The notes: generated by a model not told the origin, from the letters alone. A stretch of 64,000 nucleotides of DNA from Oryzias latipes (GCF_002234675.1 NC_019859.2:6913240-6977239); one strand, 5' to 3'. Shown: positions 24,146 to 37,495, counted from the stretch's first letter. Program-made: numbers and translations.

Positions 24146-24639
24146 AATGTTAATAGTTAAAAAACATTAAGATATAATACAATATTCACCTTGACAAATC
24201 TGGCCCTATCTGGACATCCCTGTTTTATAACATTCCAGTTTCTCAGTTTTTCAGACATACTCCTGGAAACTGCAGTTAAAGTTATCAGTGGTGCCCACAC
24301 AGGTCTTTTTTAACACAATGAAATAGCCAAAAGAAGTACCAAACCTTTCAAGGTCTCTAGATGGTTAATTGAAATTTCTTAGTGAACAGCTCCAAAAACA
24401 GAACTGGCAGGCAAAGAGTTTACTTTTATGACTTCACATATTATGGCCTTCTCCCATTAGCTTTGGGTAAATTCAGAATTTCACAATCCCTGACAAAAAG
24501 ACAACACACAGACCCGCTGAAATTGGATGACGCACATGCGTGGCGCTCTAACTTCAAACATTTCACATCAAAATGGTGTAGGTAAACACACATCACTACG
24601 GAGCCCGTGTCCTGACATTAAGATATAAAAATATATCTT

Positions 24640-24830
24640 GTTCCCACAGATTAATATCTTGTTCCCACAGGTTATTATGTCGTTCGCACGAAATACTATT
24701 CCGTTCCCACAAGATACTATTGCGTTCCCTCAAAATACTATTCCGTTCCCTCGAAATGATTAACTCGTGCGAACGCAATAATTATGTCGTTCGAACGCAA
24801 TAATTAATCCGTTCGAACGCAATAATTATT
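24640..24830. repeat. 21-bp subrepeats in left terminal arm
   Basis: About eight diverged units of 21-23 bp built on CGTTCCCACAAGATACTATT and CGTTCGAACGCAATAATTA. The 21-bp period makes spurious ORFs with a seven-residue repeat (RERNSIL). Tandem terminal repeats like this are typical of foldback elements and often bind the transposase. Confidence 0.8.
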
Positions 24831-26549
24831 CACGTCATAAGTCATTCACGCGGATATGCTCTCTGTACGCCGGCAAAAGCCGCTTTCAGCGGTAACTTCC
24901 ATGTCTCTGTGACCCATATTCGTTCAAAAAAGGAACATGAAAAACAAAAATGATCACTTTATTACCGTCTCAATGAATATAAGAAAAATATCAAAAGATT
25001 TATGATAAATAGGCTGCTTTGTCATACGATAGCTCCTGCTAGGCTACTACTAGCTCCGCCGCAGAGCTCTCTGATCATGTATGCCGGCATTTGGGCAACT
25101 GGCTGGTCTGTTGTCAGACAGCTGATATTGTAGTTTAGGGTCGAATAGGAATAATAATATTCAGGACTTGTCTTTTATTAACTTTAGCAGTCAGTATCTT
25201 TACATTCGAAGGCTATTAGGCTACATGCTAACTGACTAGCCGATCATTTCCTGTTATTAATTTACGTCATAGATTTACAGCAGATACCTTCACATTTCTC
25301 TCTGTGTGTGTCTCATTACATTGCATTAAAGACACGGAGGATGTTTAGAGAACAGATTTATTTATTTCAAAAAGCACAAAAGCATCCATCGTATTCACGT
25401 TCATTCACATGATGATGATCTGGTACGCCCTCAGTCATCTTGCTGCAAAAGCCGCTTCCTGCCGCTACTTCCGTGTCTCTGTGAGCATTCAATAGGGGTA
25501 AAAATAAAAGCAAGACTGGTCGATCTGTTATTTTCTCGATGAAAATCTGAAAAATATCATATTAAGCTGGATGCTTCGCCTAAAGCACTTACCTTTAGCT
25601 TGTAGCATAACAACAATAGCAGTACGTCCCGTTTCCCAGCGTGCTTTGCTGCCAATCACTGGCCAATCACCGTGTCCCTGTGACAAAGGTCTAACAACAA
25701 GACCAATGATTGGCCAGTGATTAGCAGCAAAGCACGCTGGGAAACGGGACGTACTGCTATTGTTGTTATGCTACAAGCTAAAGGTAAGTGCTTTAGGCGA
25801 AGCATACAGCTTAATATGATATTTTTCAGATTTTCATCGAGAAAATAACAGATCGACCAGTCTTGCTTTTATTTTTACCCCTATTGAATGCTCACAGAGA
25901 CACGGAAGTAGCGGCAGGAAGCAGCTTTTGCAGCAAGATGACTGAGGGCGTACCAGATCATCATGTGAATGAACGTGAATACGATGGATGCTTTTGTGCT
26001 TTTTGAAATAAATAAATCTGTTCTCTAAACATCCTCCGTGTCTTTAATGCAATGTAATGAGACACACACAGAGAGAAATGTGAAGGTATCTGCTGTAAAT
26101 CTATGACGTAAATTAATAACAGGAAATGATCGGCTAGTCAGTTAGCATGTAGCCTAATAGCCTTCGAATGTAAAGATACTGACTGCTAAAGTTAATAAAA
26201 GACAAGTCCTGAATATTATTATTCCTATTCGACCCTAAACTACAATATCAGCTGTCTGACAACAGACCAGCCAGTTGCCCAAATGCCGGCATACATGATC
26301 AGAGAGCTCTGCGGCGGAGCTAGTAGTAGCCTAGCAGGAGCTATCGTTTGACAAAGCAGCCTAGTTATCATAAATCTTTTGATATTTTTCTTATATTCAT
26401 TGAGACGGTAATAAAGTGATCATTTTTGTTTTTCATGTTCCTTTTTTGAACGAATATGGGTCACAGACACACGGAAGTTACCGCTGAAAGCGGCTTTTGC
26501 CGGCGTACAGAGAGCATATCCGCGTGAATGACTTATGACGTGAATAATT

Positions 26550-26765
26550 ATTGCGTTCGAACGGATTAATTATTGCGCTCGAACGACATAATTATTGCGT
26601 TCGCACGAGTTAATCATTTCGAGGGAACGGAATAGTATTTTGAGGGAACGCAATAGTATCTTGTGGGAACGGAATAGTATCTTGTGGGAACGGAATAGTA
26701 TTTCGTGCGAACGACATAATAACCTGTGGGAACAAGATATTAATCTGTGGGAACAAGATATATTT
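26550..26765. repeat. 21-bp subrepeats in right terminal arm
   Basis: Inverted counterpart of the left array with one additional 21-bp unit (ATCTTGTGGGAACGGAATAG appears twice in tandem). This is the main length difference between the two palindrome arms. Confidence 0.8.
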
Positions 26766-26797
26766 TTATATCTTAATGTCAGGACACGGGCTCCGTA

Positions 26798-29700
26798 CAT
26801 CACAAACCCTCCTTGTGTGTATCGAAAATGAGGTCATGTTGCAGTTCAAGTTATAAGCTATTCTTTAGTGACATGTCGAACTTTTTAGCCTCACAAAGAT
26901 GTGCTTAAAATATCAGTACTAAACTGAAAAACGTTGGTCTTTGTTGACCACATCTTCTTGTCTTCGTTTTAACCTGATCAGTGGAGAGATGCTCACTGCT
27001 TATTTAATCTCAACTTCTAAAAGCAGAGTAAAAAAGTTGCAGGCTCGTGACGGCCTGCTGTCTAGCTAAGTAACAAGATCTGTCCATGCCTGAGCAATTG
27101 AAGAGGCAGCTGTTCTCTGCCGGCCGGAGTGCAGGCCGTGGCTTTTTCCACCAAGGAATTAGGAGTGATGGAAAGGGGGAGAGTGGGAGAAGGAAAGAGA
27201 TGTAATTAGGGAGCAAGACAGAGAAGATGAGGTGCAGGAAGACAGTAAAATGGACAAAAAGGATGAAGGGAATAAAGCCACTGAGAGGGAAAGACGGAGG
27301 AAACAGAAGGAGAGGGAAGGCAGAAAGACAGTTAGAGCTGAAAATCATTTAGCACTAAGCTAAATGCCAACTAAGAATAGACTTTAAATCAATCAAGCCC
27401 GGTTATGTGGCTGGAGAATTAATATGTCCCCTAGGAAGCATTGACGTTTCCCCAAAGGCTGGAGCTTTCCGAAAGCATCACACATGCAGGCAGAGCTGCT
27501 GTGTGTGCAAAGTTCACTTTAAAGCGGTTTCCAAAACAACATCTCGCAAGGCAGTGACATTCAAATGCAAAACCAAAATGGCCGGAAAAGAAGAACAGCG
27601 AAGAATACTCCTCTTCACGAGTGGAGCAGTGGCTTTGAAGCACTTTCTGCCACAGGTGCGGCGCTTTCTCTGGAGGTACGATCGCTCCACATCTCCTCAC
27701 AGCCAGTCTGCTAGTTATAAAAGAACACAGTAACCATGTGACAAATGTTGCCCCCTGAGGCATTTGTCCTCCACAACAAAGGCTCCATCTCAACAATAGA
27801 TGGGCAAAGAGTTTCCCTGCTTCCAAAGATGTTTTTTGAGGCGGCCCCACAGCTCCTGATTATGAGAGAAACAGGCCAGATGAGCTAAAAAGGATGTCTA
27901 ACGGATTTTCCTGCTGTCAGCTGCAGCATGCATTTTGCATACACTTCTGTGAGAACTAGATTGCTCACTAATTGTCAGGATTGAGGTAAAAACGTTTGCT
28001 CTTAATGCTTTTGTGCTTTTTAAAAATGTGACAAATTGTTGCCTAATTAGCAAAAGGATTTTTTTTTAACTTGATGAAACATTCATCATAGAACTCTGCA
28101 TAATGTTGAAGCTGCAGTGTCTTCAAAGAAGCTTCTCTCCGCCTGCTTCAAAGAAGAAAAAAAAAAAAAAAAGGTTGGGGATTTTTTTCAGTCCTTGAGC
28201 TCATTTTTTTCCTCGATTATGATATAACGGATGTCACACGAAACACTGTCCTGCAAAAGTCCCGTGTCCCCATTTATCACTCTTAATCATTTCCTGCAGA
28301 TTTCTCAAGACCACACTTATTGAATGCATCAGTCTTCTTCGTGTTGAGGCTGACGTCAGAGACGGATGGCTGCAGCCGACTTCACCAGTCGACCACCACA
28401 CCGATCTTTTTACATATACCTAGAAATCAACAGTTTTTCCAGGTCAAGTAGTTTTTTTTTTTCGTTTTAGAACAGATTTTTAAGCTCCAAATCTTATATT
28501 CTCCTCAATACAAAGAAAGTCTAACGGATTTGGGTTAAAGTGGTGCAGTAGATACTAAAGGTTTACAAATATTTTTGCTTTGAGACACCCAATTAAAAGC
28601 TTAAAGGTTATAAAGAAGTAATCTGGGATCTGATCAAACTACAGCAGCGGCATAGCTATAGGGGTGGAAGGGGGTGCAGCTGCCCCTAGTAAAAAGTTAC
28701 TTCCCCAGTTTTTAGATCAAAATTTATTGATTAATTACTGACAAAGATTAAAAATGAATCATCAATACTAGCTTCTTTAAACATTTTGCAAAAATAACAA
28801 AAGCCACATTTTAAATGAATTAAAAACAATAATATATTAAAACTGGTGTGCAGTTTGATGACGCACATTTTTGATACTATTGTTTGTTTCATGTTTTATT
28901 TGCCTTCCACTCTGTGGTTTTGCCACACTTAGAAAGTCTCCTTTCCCCCCTCCCGATACAAAATGTTTTTGCCCTGCCCCCATCAAGCTCAATTTTGCTT
29001 TTAGCTTCACATCTCAGAAAAAAAACAACATTGAAAATGCAGAAGAAGGCTTTATCCATAAATCTATCCACACATATCTCCACCATCAACAATTTGGTAT
29101 TAACATTGTATTTCTTGAGTTGTTATTTACACATTCCAGAATGGTCTTTTTAGAACGACATATTTTTCAACATTTAATTTTAGACGTCATTCAGCTTTTA
29201 CTGTACTTGTTTCTTTTGACTAAAACGTAACTTTTCCAATGGTCACAGTTTATTCATGATTTAGAGAGAAAGAGGCATTTACTGTTTTACACAAGGCCTT
29301 GTTTTAGTAAGCTTAGCGGATAAAATAATCATAATTCATTAACAAGTAGATTTAGTATTTTTGGAGAGTTTTCTTCTGCATGAATATAACTTTAATATTA
29401 TTATTATAATTTGTAACAAAGAAAAAAATTGCGAATTAACAAAAAAGGCAAATATTGTATTCTAACAGATTTCTTTTACAACAAACCTAAAATAAACCCT
29501 TTTATTTTCTGGGTATAGAAGGGGACTTTGGAGGGGAATGAGTTTAAAAACCTTTACCAACAAGAAACTGATCCTTTACAAATAGAACCATGATGTTGAT
29601 TCAAATTTAGGATTCAGTGGAAAACAAAATAACTGTGTCGTCATTTTATGTTTAAAGGACATTTTTATACATTTTTTAATCTAACAGAATGTAAAAAGTT

Positions 29701-30798
29701 TGAACACCTTATGCTACCCATAGATAATAAAATTAGAAAATGTTAAACTTCTTCTGACTCTACATATGTTTGATTTGCCTTGTAGGTCAGATGAGCTACT
29801 TATTTCTATATTTGTTAAGATCAAGTGGACCTTTTCAGATCCTGATTATGCAGCAAATTCAACTACAGAGGCTCTGACAGGCACATTTGGAGTCAAATGT
29901 GTCAGACTGAAGACTCTTTGTGAAGTGCTGTAAAACGGCTTTTGCTCCAAATCTTCATTATTCATGCCTGTCTCCCACACTCCCCGTACACAAAAACATT
30001 TCTCTGCAGCATGTGCCCAGCCAGAGGTCAGCACCCCCATTAGAGGAAGGAGAAGAAGACAGTTTTAGGCGCCTTTGGCTGAATTTGAATATTTTCCACT
30101 CCGCATGTTAGGAAGTCCTCTGCCGTCTTTGCCCGGGTGCTGCTAATGCTGAGCAGAAAGACTCTGTTCTGCCTGCAGCAACATTTCACTGTGTAACCAC
30201 CTCACTCATGAAAATTGCAAAACAAGGGTGAATAATTTAAAGTGGCTGCATTAAAAATGACGTGTTGTACGGTGTCGTAACGATGGCGGTCCAGGAAGAG
30301 CCTGCCTGAAACATTTCTCTTCATTGATCACTCATTGTACTCACATTCCACTGCTTCCAATATTTCTTTATTGTCACTCTGGGGCACACTCATATTGAGG
30401 GGAGCAGAGCTCTCTCCACTGTATGTTGCATTATCAATTTTCATTTCCAATGTATATGAGCACCGCAGAAATGAAATGCAAAATGTTGAGTGACTTTTCC
30501 ACTGCTTGCCCTTGCAGACTGCACAAACAGGTGAAGGACAGAATTCTGAACTTCGCTGTTCAGCCTTGGAGACCTGCAGCAATTTTAATTGATTAACTGC
30601 AATCATGGAATCCTAACTCACTGGGGTCTTCTTCGACCATTACCCCCATTTAAATACCCCTCTGTCCACAAAAAATTAACACTGATTCTGGTGTTTCGTG
30701 CTGCTGTGCACTAAGAAATTAAACGTATAATTAAATATCAGAGGAAAATCACAAAATCTAAGACTACCGTCTGATAATCTATGGGCTTTAGTTGGCTT
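26798..30798. other. No gene seen; contains a purine-rich tract
   Basis: 27165-27335 is strongly purine-rich on the + strand (GGAAAGGGGGAGAGTGGGAG and similar). A 20-base A run is near 28150. ORFs of up to 139 codons at 27407-27850 lie on both strands over each other and have no domain. No exon or RNA gene seen. Confidence 0.5.
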
Positions 30799-30803
30799 TT
30801 TAA

Positions 30804-31343
30804 GGCCATGTCAGACAGCCACGACGTACATTTTGTGCATATTTAACTAATGAAAATTGCAAAAAATAAAGTGGAAAAAGTGACAAAATTTGTGTTTTTT
30901 ACGTGAAATTTTCACAGACGTATCACGATCAACCATGTTAAAACCACGGAAGAAGAATGAATAAACCACGCAGAGAAAACATATAGCAACGTAGAACATG
31001 AACTGTGCGTGATTAATGTGATGTTCATTTGCAATTCATTAGCGAATCGTGCATCGTTTACGTAATTTGAACGTGATATGTGCGCTGTTAACTCGATATA
31101 AAAGTTATACATCGGTGGTACATGCGTGAAATGTCCGATAGACATTTGTGGAATGGTCGTGGAAAGCTACAAATTTGCATATGCATATTTCAAAAGTCAA
31201 GCACAATTGTGTAAAATATGCAGAAACTGTGGCAAACGCAAGAAACACTTGTGACTTACGTACATCACGCATGTATCATGAAAGAACTGAATTTCATATG
31301 TGGAAAATGCACTAAATGTACATAGTGGCTGTGTGACATGGCC
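30804..31343. mobile_element. 540-bp MITE with ~37-bp TIRs and TTTAA duplications
   Basis: The ends read GGCCATGTCAGACAGCCAC and, inverted, GGCCATGTCACACAGCCAC, and matching continues to about 37 bp with four mismatches. Direct repeats TTTAA flank it at 30799-30803 and 31344-31348. The interior is rich in ACGT, CATG and CGTG motifs and encodes nothing. A 5-bp duplication does not fit piggyBac (TTAA) or Tc1 (TA) exactly; TTAA or TAA within it could be the real target. Confidence 0.8.
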
Positions 31344-31440
31344 TTTAAATAAGAGACGTCATGAGCATGCAAAACTTTTGAGCATCAGAACTTTTCTATC
31401 CACCTACTTTTTCTCTGTCTTTTCCAGCTTTGTTCTGATT

Positions 31441-31575
31441 GGTGTCACAGGGCTTGCTGGAGCCTATCCTACATTTCTTCAGGCGATGGCAGGAGGCATC
31501 CTGAACAGGTGGCCAGTCCATCCTCATGCAGACACACAACCACACACTCCTGCGGGGAAAATGAGAATCAAGCCT
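31441..31575 (+). repeat. Diverged fragment of the 15.2-kb teleost repeat
   Basis: 'gtcacagggcttgctggagcctatcct' and 'acaggtggccagtcc' match the 15174-15449 element. It is truncated on both sides. Confidence 0.7.
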
Positions 31576-33231
31576 CAAACAACACACATTTGTTTTCCTC
31601 TCGATTTGACACAACTGTCAAACATTTTTAAAAATAAGAACAACCTCAGGGAATAGAAGAGCTGGAACAAAACTAAAGAGGAACTTTTTTACAACTGATT
31701 AAAATGCTTTTAATACATCTTTACATTTATTCAGGCATCCATTTCTCTAGCTCCGTGCTTTGCCTTTCTGTTGTGGAATTTTTTTTCAGACCTCATGCAC
31801 GGATTTGTCCTGTTTTTTGATGTGAGTTTTACCTCCCATTAAATCAAATGTTTTCTTGATTTAATGTGGGTAACAGAGGTCGAATTGTGATAAGGAGTAA
31901 GGCTTTATGACCCACGATAACAGAGTAGATTTGAACATTATGCAAGATTGTTATTTAGAAACCACAACCAAGAAAGATTTTCTTGAAATAATCGTATCCT
32001 CTCTTTCACGTAGCCTCCGCAGTTTTTGAACTAAAACAGCTTCTTTAATTCTCCTATAATCTGCAGAGTTACCCATTTTCTGATAAGTGCCACCTGTAAG
32101 TATAAGTAAGCAAAACCAACAATGCAAAAATATTTAAGCTTGTAAATTGATTGTGTTTGTCACAGAGCGGTTTCCCTCTATCTATGCACCACGTTCTTCC
32201 ATTTTTACAGGTTAAACCTAAAAGTAAAAGAAGACCTAATTAAGAGTAACTTTTCTCCTGTAGAAAATTTCATTTTTGTTCTCTTTTATTGTGTGCCTGG
32301 TGTTTATCTGCAGACATCAGGGATCTATCTGTTTGCAGACTCCATATCTAGGAATTAAAACTATAACTCTCTCTTTTGTCAAAAGTTTTACTATTTGACT
32401 TTACTTTACAACCACACCCTCTGGACTACTCCAGACTTGTAAAGTATAGTATTGCTAAACTGGGATGTTACATCTTAATTCAAAGTGGTGCTTTCCAGGA
32501 ACATATCCTGTAGCAGCTGAAAAACACAAACAGAAACTTTTTTTGGTCTCAAATTTAGTTTGTTTTCCAGTTTCCCCTAGCAACTAAATGTGTTCATTAA
32601 TAATTGGACAAGTGTATTTGACATTTAAGATTAAACATTCTACCAGATTATGCTGTTATGATGAGGTTTTTGGATTTAGGCGGGCTTCATTTTTGGTTTT
32701 TAACAATAAATCTAGAGTTAAAATGGATAGGAATTGACAGTTTGAAAGCTCATGTATCATTTTCTAAGCCCATGATGATGATGTCAAAAGTGTTTTAATA
32801 CATTTATGATCACAAATAAACTCTTTAAAAGTTTCCAGGTTTTCTTTTTTTTAGTCTAAAATGAAAAACAAAAAATAAAAGTTAGAATTGCTACTCCGTT
32901 GTATCATCACCAGTATGATCAGCATAACAAGCTGTAGATAAGAGCTCCGAATGATCAAATGCCTTTTTTCAATCCTGTTTTGTTTTCTCTGGGAGATTGA
33001 AAGAGAACACAGAGCAGACACCGAGCCAGGAGCTGGAAACGCCATCACAGTAACGATGCCTCCAGGGCACAGATGGCCCCCTCCCTGCAGTGTTTGTTAT
33101 GGACTGAGCGGCCGACCGTCCCCGTGTCAGATCCCTGCTGCTCAGCAGCGTCGCAGCTCTGGAATCACTTTAATTACATTGCTCTGATAAACTCTGAGTG
33201 AAACGGAACCCTCTGCAGAAAGAAACCTGCT

Positions 33232-33262
33232 TGGGGGGCGTGGGGGGGGGGGGGGGGGGGGG
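33232..33262. repeat. Poly-G tract, G-quadruplex candidate
   Basis: GGGGGG, CGT, then 21 consecutive G. It can form G-quadruplexes on the + strand and is a probable length-variable or sequencing-difficult site. Confidence 0.8.
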
Positions 33263-33907
33263 ACTGAGTGTGGCACTTTTCACATGTTACATCTGCTTCT
33301 ATTCTATTTTTTTTCCTCAATGTGTAACATTTGATGATAATAATGAAACATGACTAGCTAAATAAGCCAGCCTACCAGCACCTTCAATGTTTTATGAATC
33401 CATCATCAGAAGGAAGTCCAACTGTTTGAATCTTTGTTCTGTAGACACGCCACCGTGTTTGTGCCCTCCCACTCGCCTGCTTTGTCTTCATCTGTCACAG
33501 TTTAGAGTCAAGCCAGCTTATTATGATAATAATTCTTTGTGCATCACTTTAATGTTCGAAGAATGCTTTAGTTTTGTCAAAAACACAGAACATTTTCCAC
33601 CTTGTAGTCAATCCAAACCATTTATTTAACATTTCCTGAAATTTTACAAAATCTTTCTTAGTTTGTTAAGTAATTTAGTGTATTGGATTTTTTTAAACAG
33701 GAACCTATATTGTGTTTGTTTTCAGGAAGACATGTTGGTATAAAAAAAATGAAATGAAAAGACATTTAATCCTTTGGAATTCCGACGTTACACCCACAAC
33801 TGTGATTCAATTAACAGTTAACAATTTGCTTCATGAATAACAGCTGAACACTAATACAATTATTTGGAAAAAAATATCTGTTACAACCTTTGCTCGTGTC
33901 TGCTTGT

Positions 33908-33928
33908 GTTGTGTGTGTGTGTGTGTGT
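33908..33928. repeat. (GT)n microsatellite
   Basis: About ten GT dinucleotides without interruption. Confidence 0.8.
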
Positions 33929-36900
33929 TTAAGTTTCAGCTCCTCTCGTTGAGCCTGCTTCCAATCGCCTGCCTTGGAGGGAAGCTTTAAAAGCTCCCAG
34001 GATCCTCTGCATTCCTGAGTGGGAATTTGTACCTTCAGCCTGCCCCTGCTTTCTGCTTGGCCTTTGCTTGTGAAAGCATCTGATTTCCCCCTTTGATTTT
34101 GGTTTTGTCATTTTGTTACATTTACTCTTGTGGTCTTTTGTCTGCATTTGGAGTAATTTGGGGTTTGGTTTCTAGCTTACCGGTAGTTGTCTTGCTATGA
34201 TGCCTGAGAATTTAGGTTATCCTCATTCATCACCTTTGTTGTTTTGTTGGTTAATTTTCTTTAGTTTCCTTTGATTTCTTTATGTGTCACCGAATAAACG
34301 GCTGTAGAGAGGGATGTAACACGACCAAAGTTATAATGCATCCCCAAAGTTTCGTGAAATTTGAAATAAATCATTTTGATTTGATCAAACCACAAATTCA
34401 AAGTAAGTACAACATTTTCTTTCAAGTAAGATTCACAAATTTCTATTGAAAGTCCCAACAAATACCATTTCAGAATAGTTTCCTTGTGAAATTTTAGTAT
34501 TCCCAAGAAATTGGGATGAAATATAGCAACGTTTTGAAAGATCTCTGTGTTTTAACTGTTTACTTTAGTGTTGCTCTCAGTTTTTGCAGTCCAAATCTAT
34601 TTTACAGAAACATCTACAAAACTCTAGATGGCAGTCAAGTTTTTTGGAAAATCTCTTTTTTTTTGTTTTTGTTGGGGGGGGGGGGGTAAAGCCGACACAC
34701 CTTCATGAAAGGTCAATGAGGTTTCTTGTAAAACTGATTTTCTTTTTTTTTTTTTGATTTTTTTAGGAGCGTGGAAAATAAACGAATCGATGCACAGTGA
34801 TGTCCCTACTTTTTTAGATTATATTGACTCTCTGTGTTCATTTTGGGGGTTTGAGAATCTTGGCAACTACCTCCGACATCCCCCAACCATGACTCAGCAT
34901 CACTGATGAGAAGAGTTTTCGTGTTTTGATACATTCCAGTGAAGGCGCGCTCCTTCACAGATGCTCTCAGCCGGCTGCCTAATGGCGCTCACCTCCTTCC
35001 AAAGGACTGCTTGGAGCCCCCGCCTGCAGGAACATGATCTGTCCACCAATCTGCTGATATATCCCAGCCTGATAGGAATGACAGATTGACTGTTTTGCAG
35101 CTAAAGCCCTTTTATAAACCCATAGATTGCAAAGCAGAGCCTCTGCCAGAACCACAACTCTACCCCGTAAATCCACAGGCAGACGGGGTGTCTATCCAGT
35201 CATAAATATGCATCGTGGACTCAATTACTCAGCATGTTATCCGCACAGCTGCTTCGCAGTTTACGGCCAGTCTTTCTCCCAAACAAGCATGTTATTTATT
35301 TGAGTTGAGTGAAAGAATCCGAGGCGGTGAGCTGATCAGCGAGGGTTTTTGCTTTGATTTGTTTGCATGTGGTTTCAGGGCGGTTATGCTGTGTGCCACT
35401 TCAGTGATTGAAAACAATTGATTCTAGGACAACACAGAGAAAACGCACACTTTCCCACCATCAATGTAATGCATTCATTATGTTTCTCCTCCATTGGCAC
35501 TGAAATCCCCCCAGAAGAGCAGATGTTTCCAGCTTCCTTCTGCTGAGACGGAAGCTGCTTTGCAATTAGACTGTTAGAGGGTATTAGTGTTAAACAAGAG
35601 CAAAGTGATCCACGCAGGGCACTTTTTATCTCTGAAGACGATGCAAACATTGCAGAGAAAGCCTTTAAATGCGAGATCGTTTGTTTTTCCCTCTTTAGAT
35701 GAGTCCTAAACACAGTGAGAGTCTGTTGCTTCTTCCTGTCATTATTCAGCCACTTCTCCCATCAGGGAGCCGATGCTAATAGATGCAGAGACGTGATGCT
35801 GGCTGCTCAGTCTGAGCTGAAAGACCACCCTCCATCACATTATTTTGCAGGCTCTGCCTCAAATTACACCTTAATTGAACTTTTTTACAATCGTACAAGA
35901 GCTGAGTATTCCTCGGGTCAAAGTTGACGGAGTGGCGAGGGGTGTGGAAACTTAAAGACATCATTAGCACGGCTGCTCTCATCATTATCCTCTTAACTGT
36001 TGCCTCTGCTCAGATGGGAGGTCAATTACAAACATACTTATTTGCATGGAGGTGCGTGCATGTAGGAGGTTTCAATTTAAAACTGAGTACCAAATGAAGT
36101 CTGGAAACTGGAGAAAGTGAACCAGCAGAACAACTTTTTCCTGGAAAAACAATGGGCTGTGGGGTTCTGAAGGTTCAAAAATCCACCATGTCAAAGTGTT
36201 TTAATTCCAGAAGCAATCAATTAACTTATGTGCTTTGGCAAAAAATATTTTGGTTTACATTTTTTACAGTTTAAAAGCATAAACAGTGCTCATTTTTATG
36301 ACTTTTTTATTTCTTTATTTTTTTGAAGCAGGAGGATGTGGAGTTAAAAGCTTTAAGACTGGAAAATTAAAGAACAAAATCAATCTTTCTAATCAAAAAT
36401 TCAAACTCACTAAACAAGTTCTTTAATGCAGTCAAATCTAAGAAAAATTGTTTTACAGTTTTCACCATAAACCTTTGCAAATAAATAACATGAATTTCAA
36501 TAAACAACCATAACTTGTAGATAATTTATTCATCTCATACAACTGCTCTGACTCATATTCAAACACGTCAGCCTTCCTTTTTGAAAGTCAATTTTTATGG
36601 TCTTTTACAGAATTCTGATTGGTCAATAAAGAAATGGAAAATAAAAAACAAATATTTCAAATTTGATTTGATCATGTTACAGAAAAGAATAAAAAAGTCT
36701 GTTTCTTCAAGATGTTCTTAATTTTCAGAGCAAGATAAATATGTTTGCTTTTAACTTGTCAACATGTTTCTACAATAACAGTTTGATCAAATTTGTTTCA
36801 AGGAAAGGCGCGTCTTTCAAAAAAAAAAAAGAACAGAAAAAAACTTTAGCTATGAATAAATTGATTAATAAATAAATTTGTGACTAAATCCATTTATTCA

Positions 36901-37495
36901 ACCAACCTTTAAAATAAGTTACTTTTTTGGCAACATTATGAAGCTGGAGTTTATTCTCTTATAATATAATGTAAAACCATCTGTAAATCAGACATACATG
37001 TTCCCAGCATCAAGAAATCAAGAAATGAGGACTGAATAATGGCCCCCATGTTATAATCCTCATTGTTACACATGAAAAAGGGGTTTCTAATATACACTTT
37101 TCTAGTTTTATTTAACAAAAAACAGTTTAAGGAGCGTATGCATTTTTCCAAGTCACCTCACATGTTAGCATTACAACGGCTGGAGTTCAGTTTAGGCTGC
37201 AAACTGCAGAGTTCCATGTTATCTTGATGACATGCAGAGAGTAATTGAGGAACAGACACTTGGGAGGCTGCGCATTCACATGAGGATGAAAATAATGGGG
37301 GTGCAGGGGAGAAAACAGATGAACCAGCTGAAGCAGAACCACTCGTGGTCGTCTCCTGTTGATTCGGTACTGTGTGCTCTCAGTGAAGGTGGATCTAAAT
37401 CAACAATCTAGAATAAGGAACACAAAAATGAAAAGTGCAGTATGCATTGATTAAATCAATCTCATTTAAGTACATTTGACAAGGTTAAAGCCTTA

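Larger units (their letters stand above)
24599..26795. mobile_element. 2.2-kb near-perfect palindrome, foldback-type element
   Basis: Left arm 24599-25668 and right arm 25708-26795 are inverted copies over more than 1 kb with only scattered mismatches, separated by a 39-bp loop. The ends read CGGAGCCCGTGTCCTGACAT and its complement, flanked on both sides by TA, as expected for a TA target duplication. The arms differ by one extra 21-bp unit in the right arm, so they are independent sequences and not an artefact of copying. No transposase is encoded. TA duplications fit Tc1/mariner or ISL2EU-type elements, but 2 bp is weak evidence and the superfamily remains open. Confidence 0.85.
31576..37490. 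other. No gene seen; noncoding
   Basis: Holds a 21-base G run (33242-33262), a 13-base G run (34674-34686) and a (GT)n tract (33908-33928). Otherwise it is single-copy-looking DNA with short ORFs lacking domains. Confidence 0.5.

Noticed and set aside
24640..24830. CRISPR-like direct repeats
   Set aside because: The units are contiguous without unique spacers, are diverged, and lie in a eukaryotic transposon.
24596..26831. ORFs with the RERNSIL heptad repeat
   Set aside because: They arise from the 21-bp DNA subrepeats of the palindrome arms and appear on both arms as mirror copies.
27407..27850. Overlapping 108- and 139-codon ORFs on both strands
   Set aside because: No domain or splice signals; overlapping frames on both strands point to chance.
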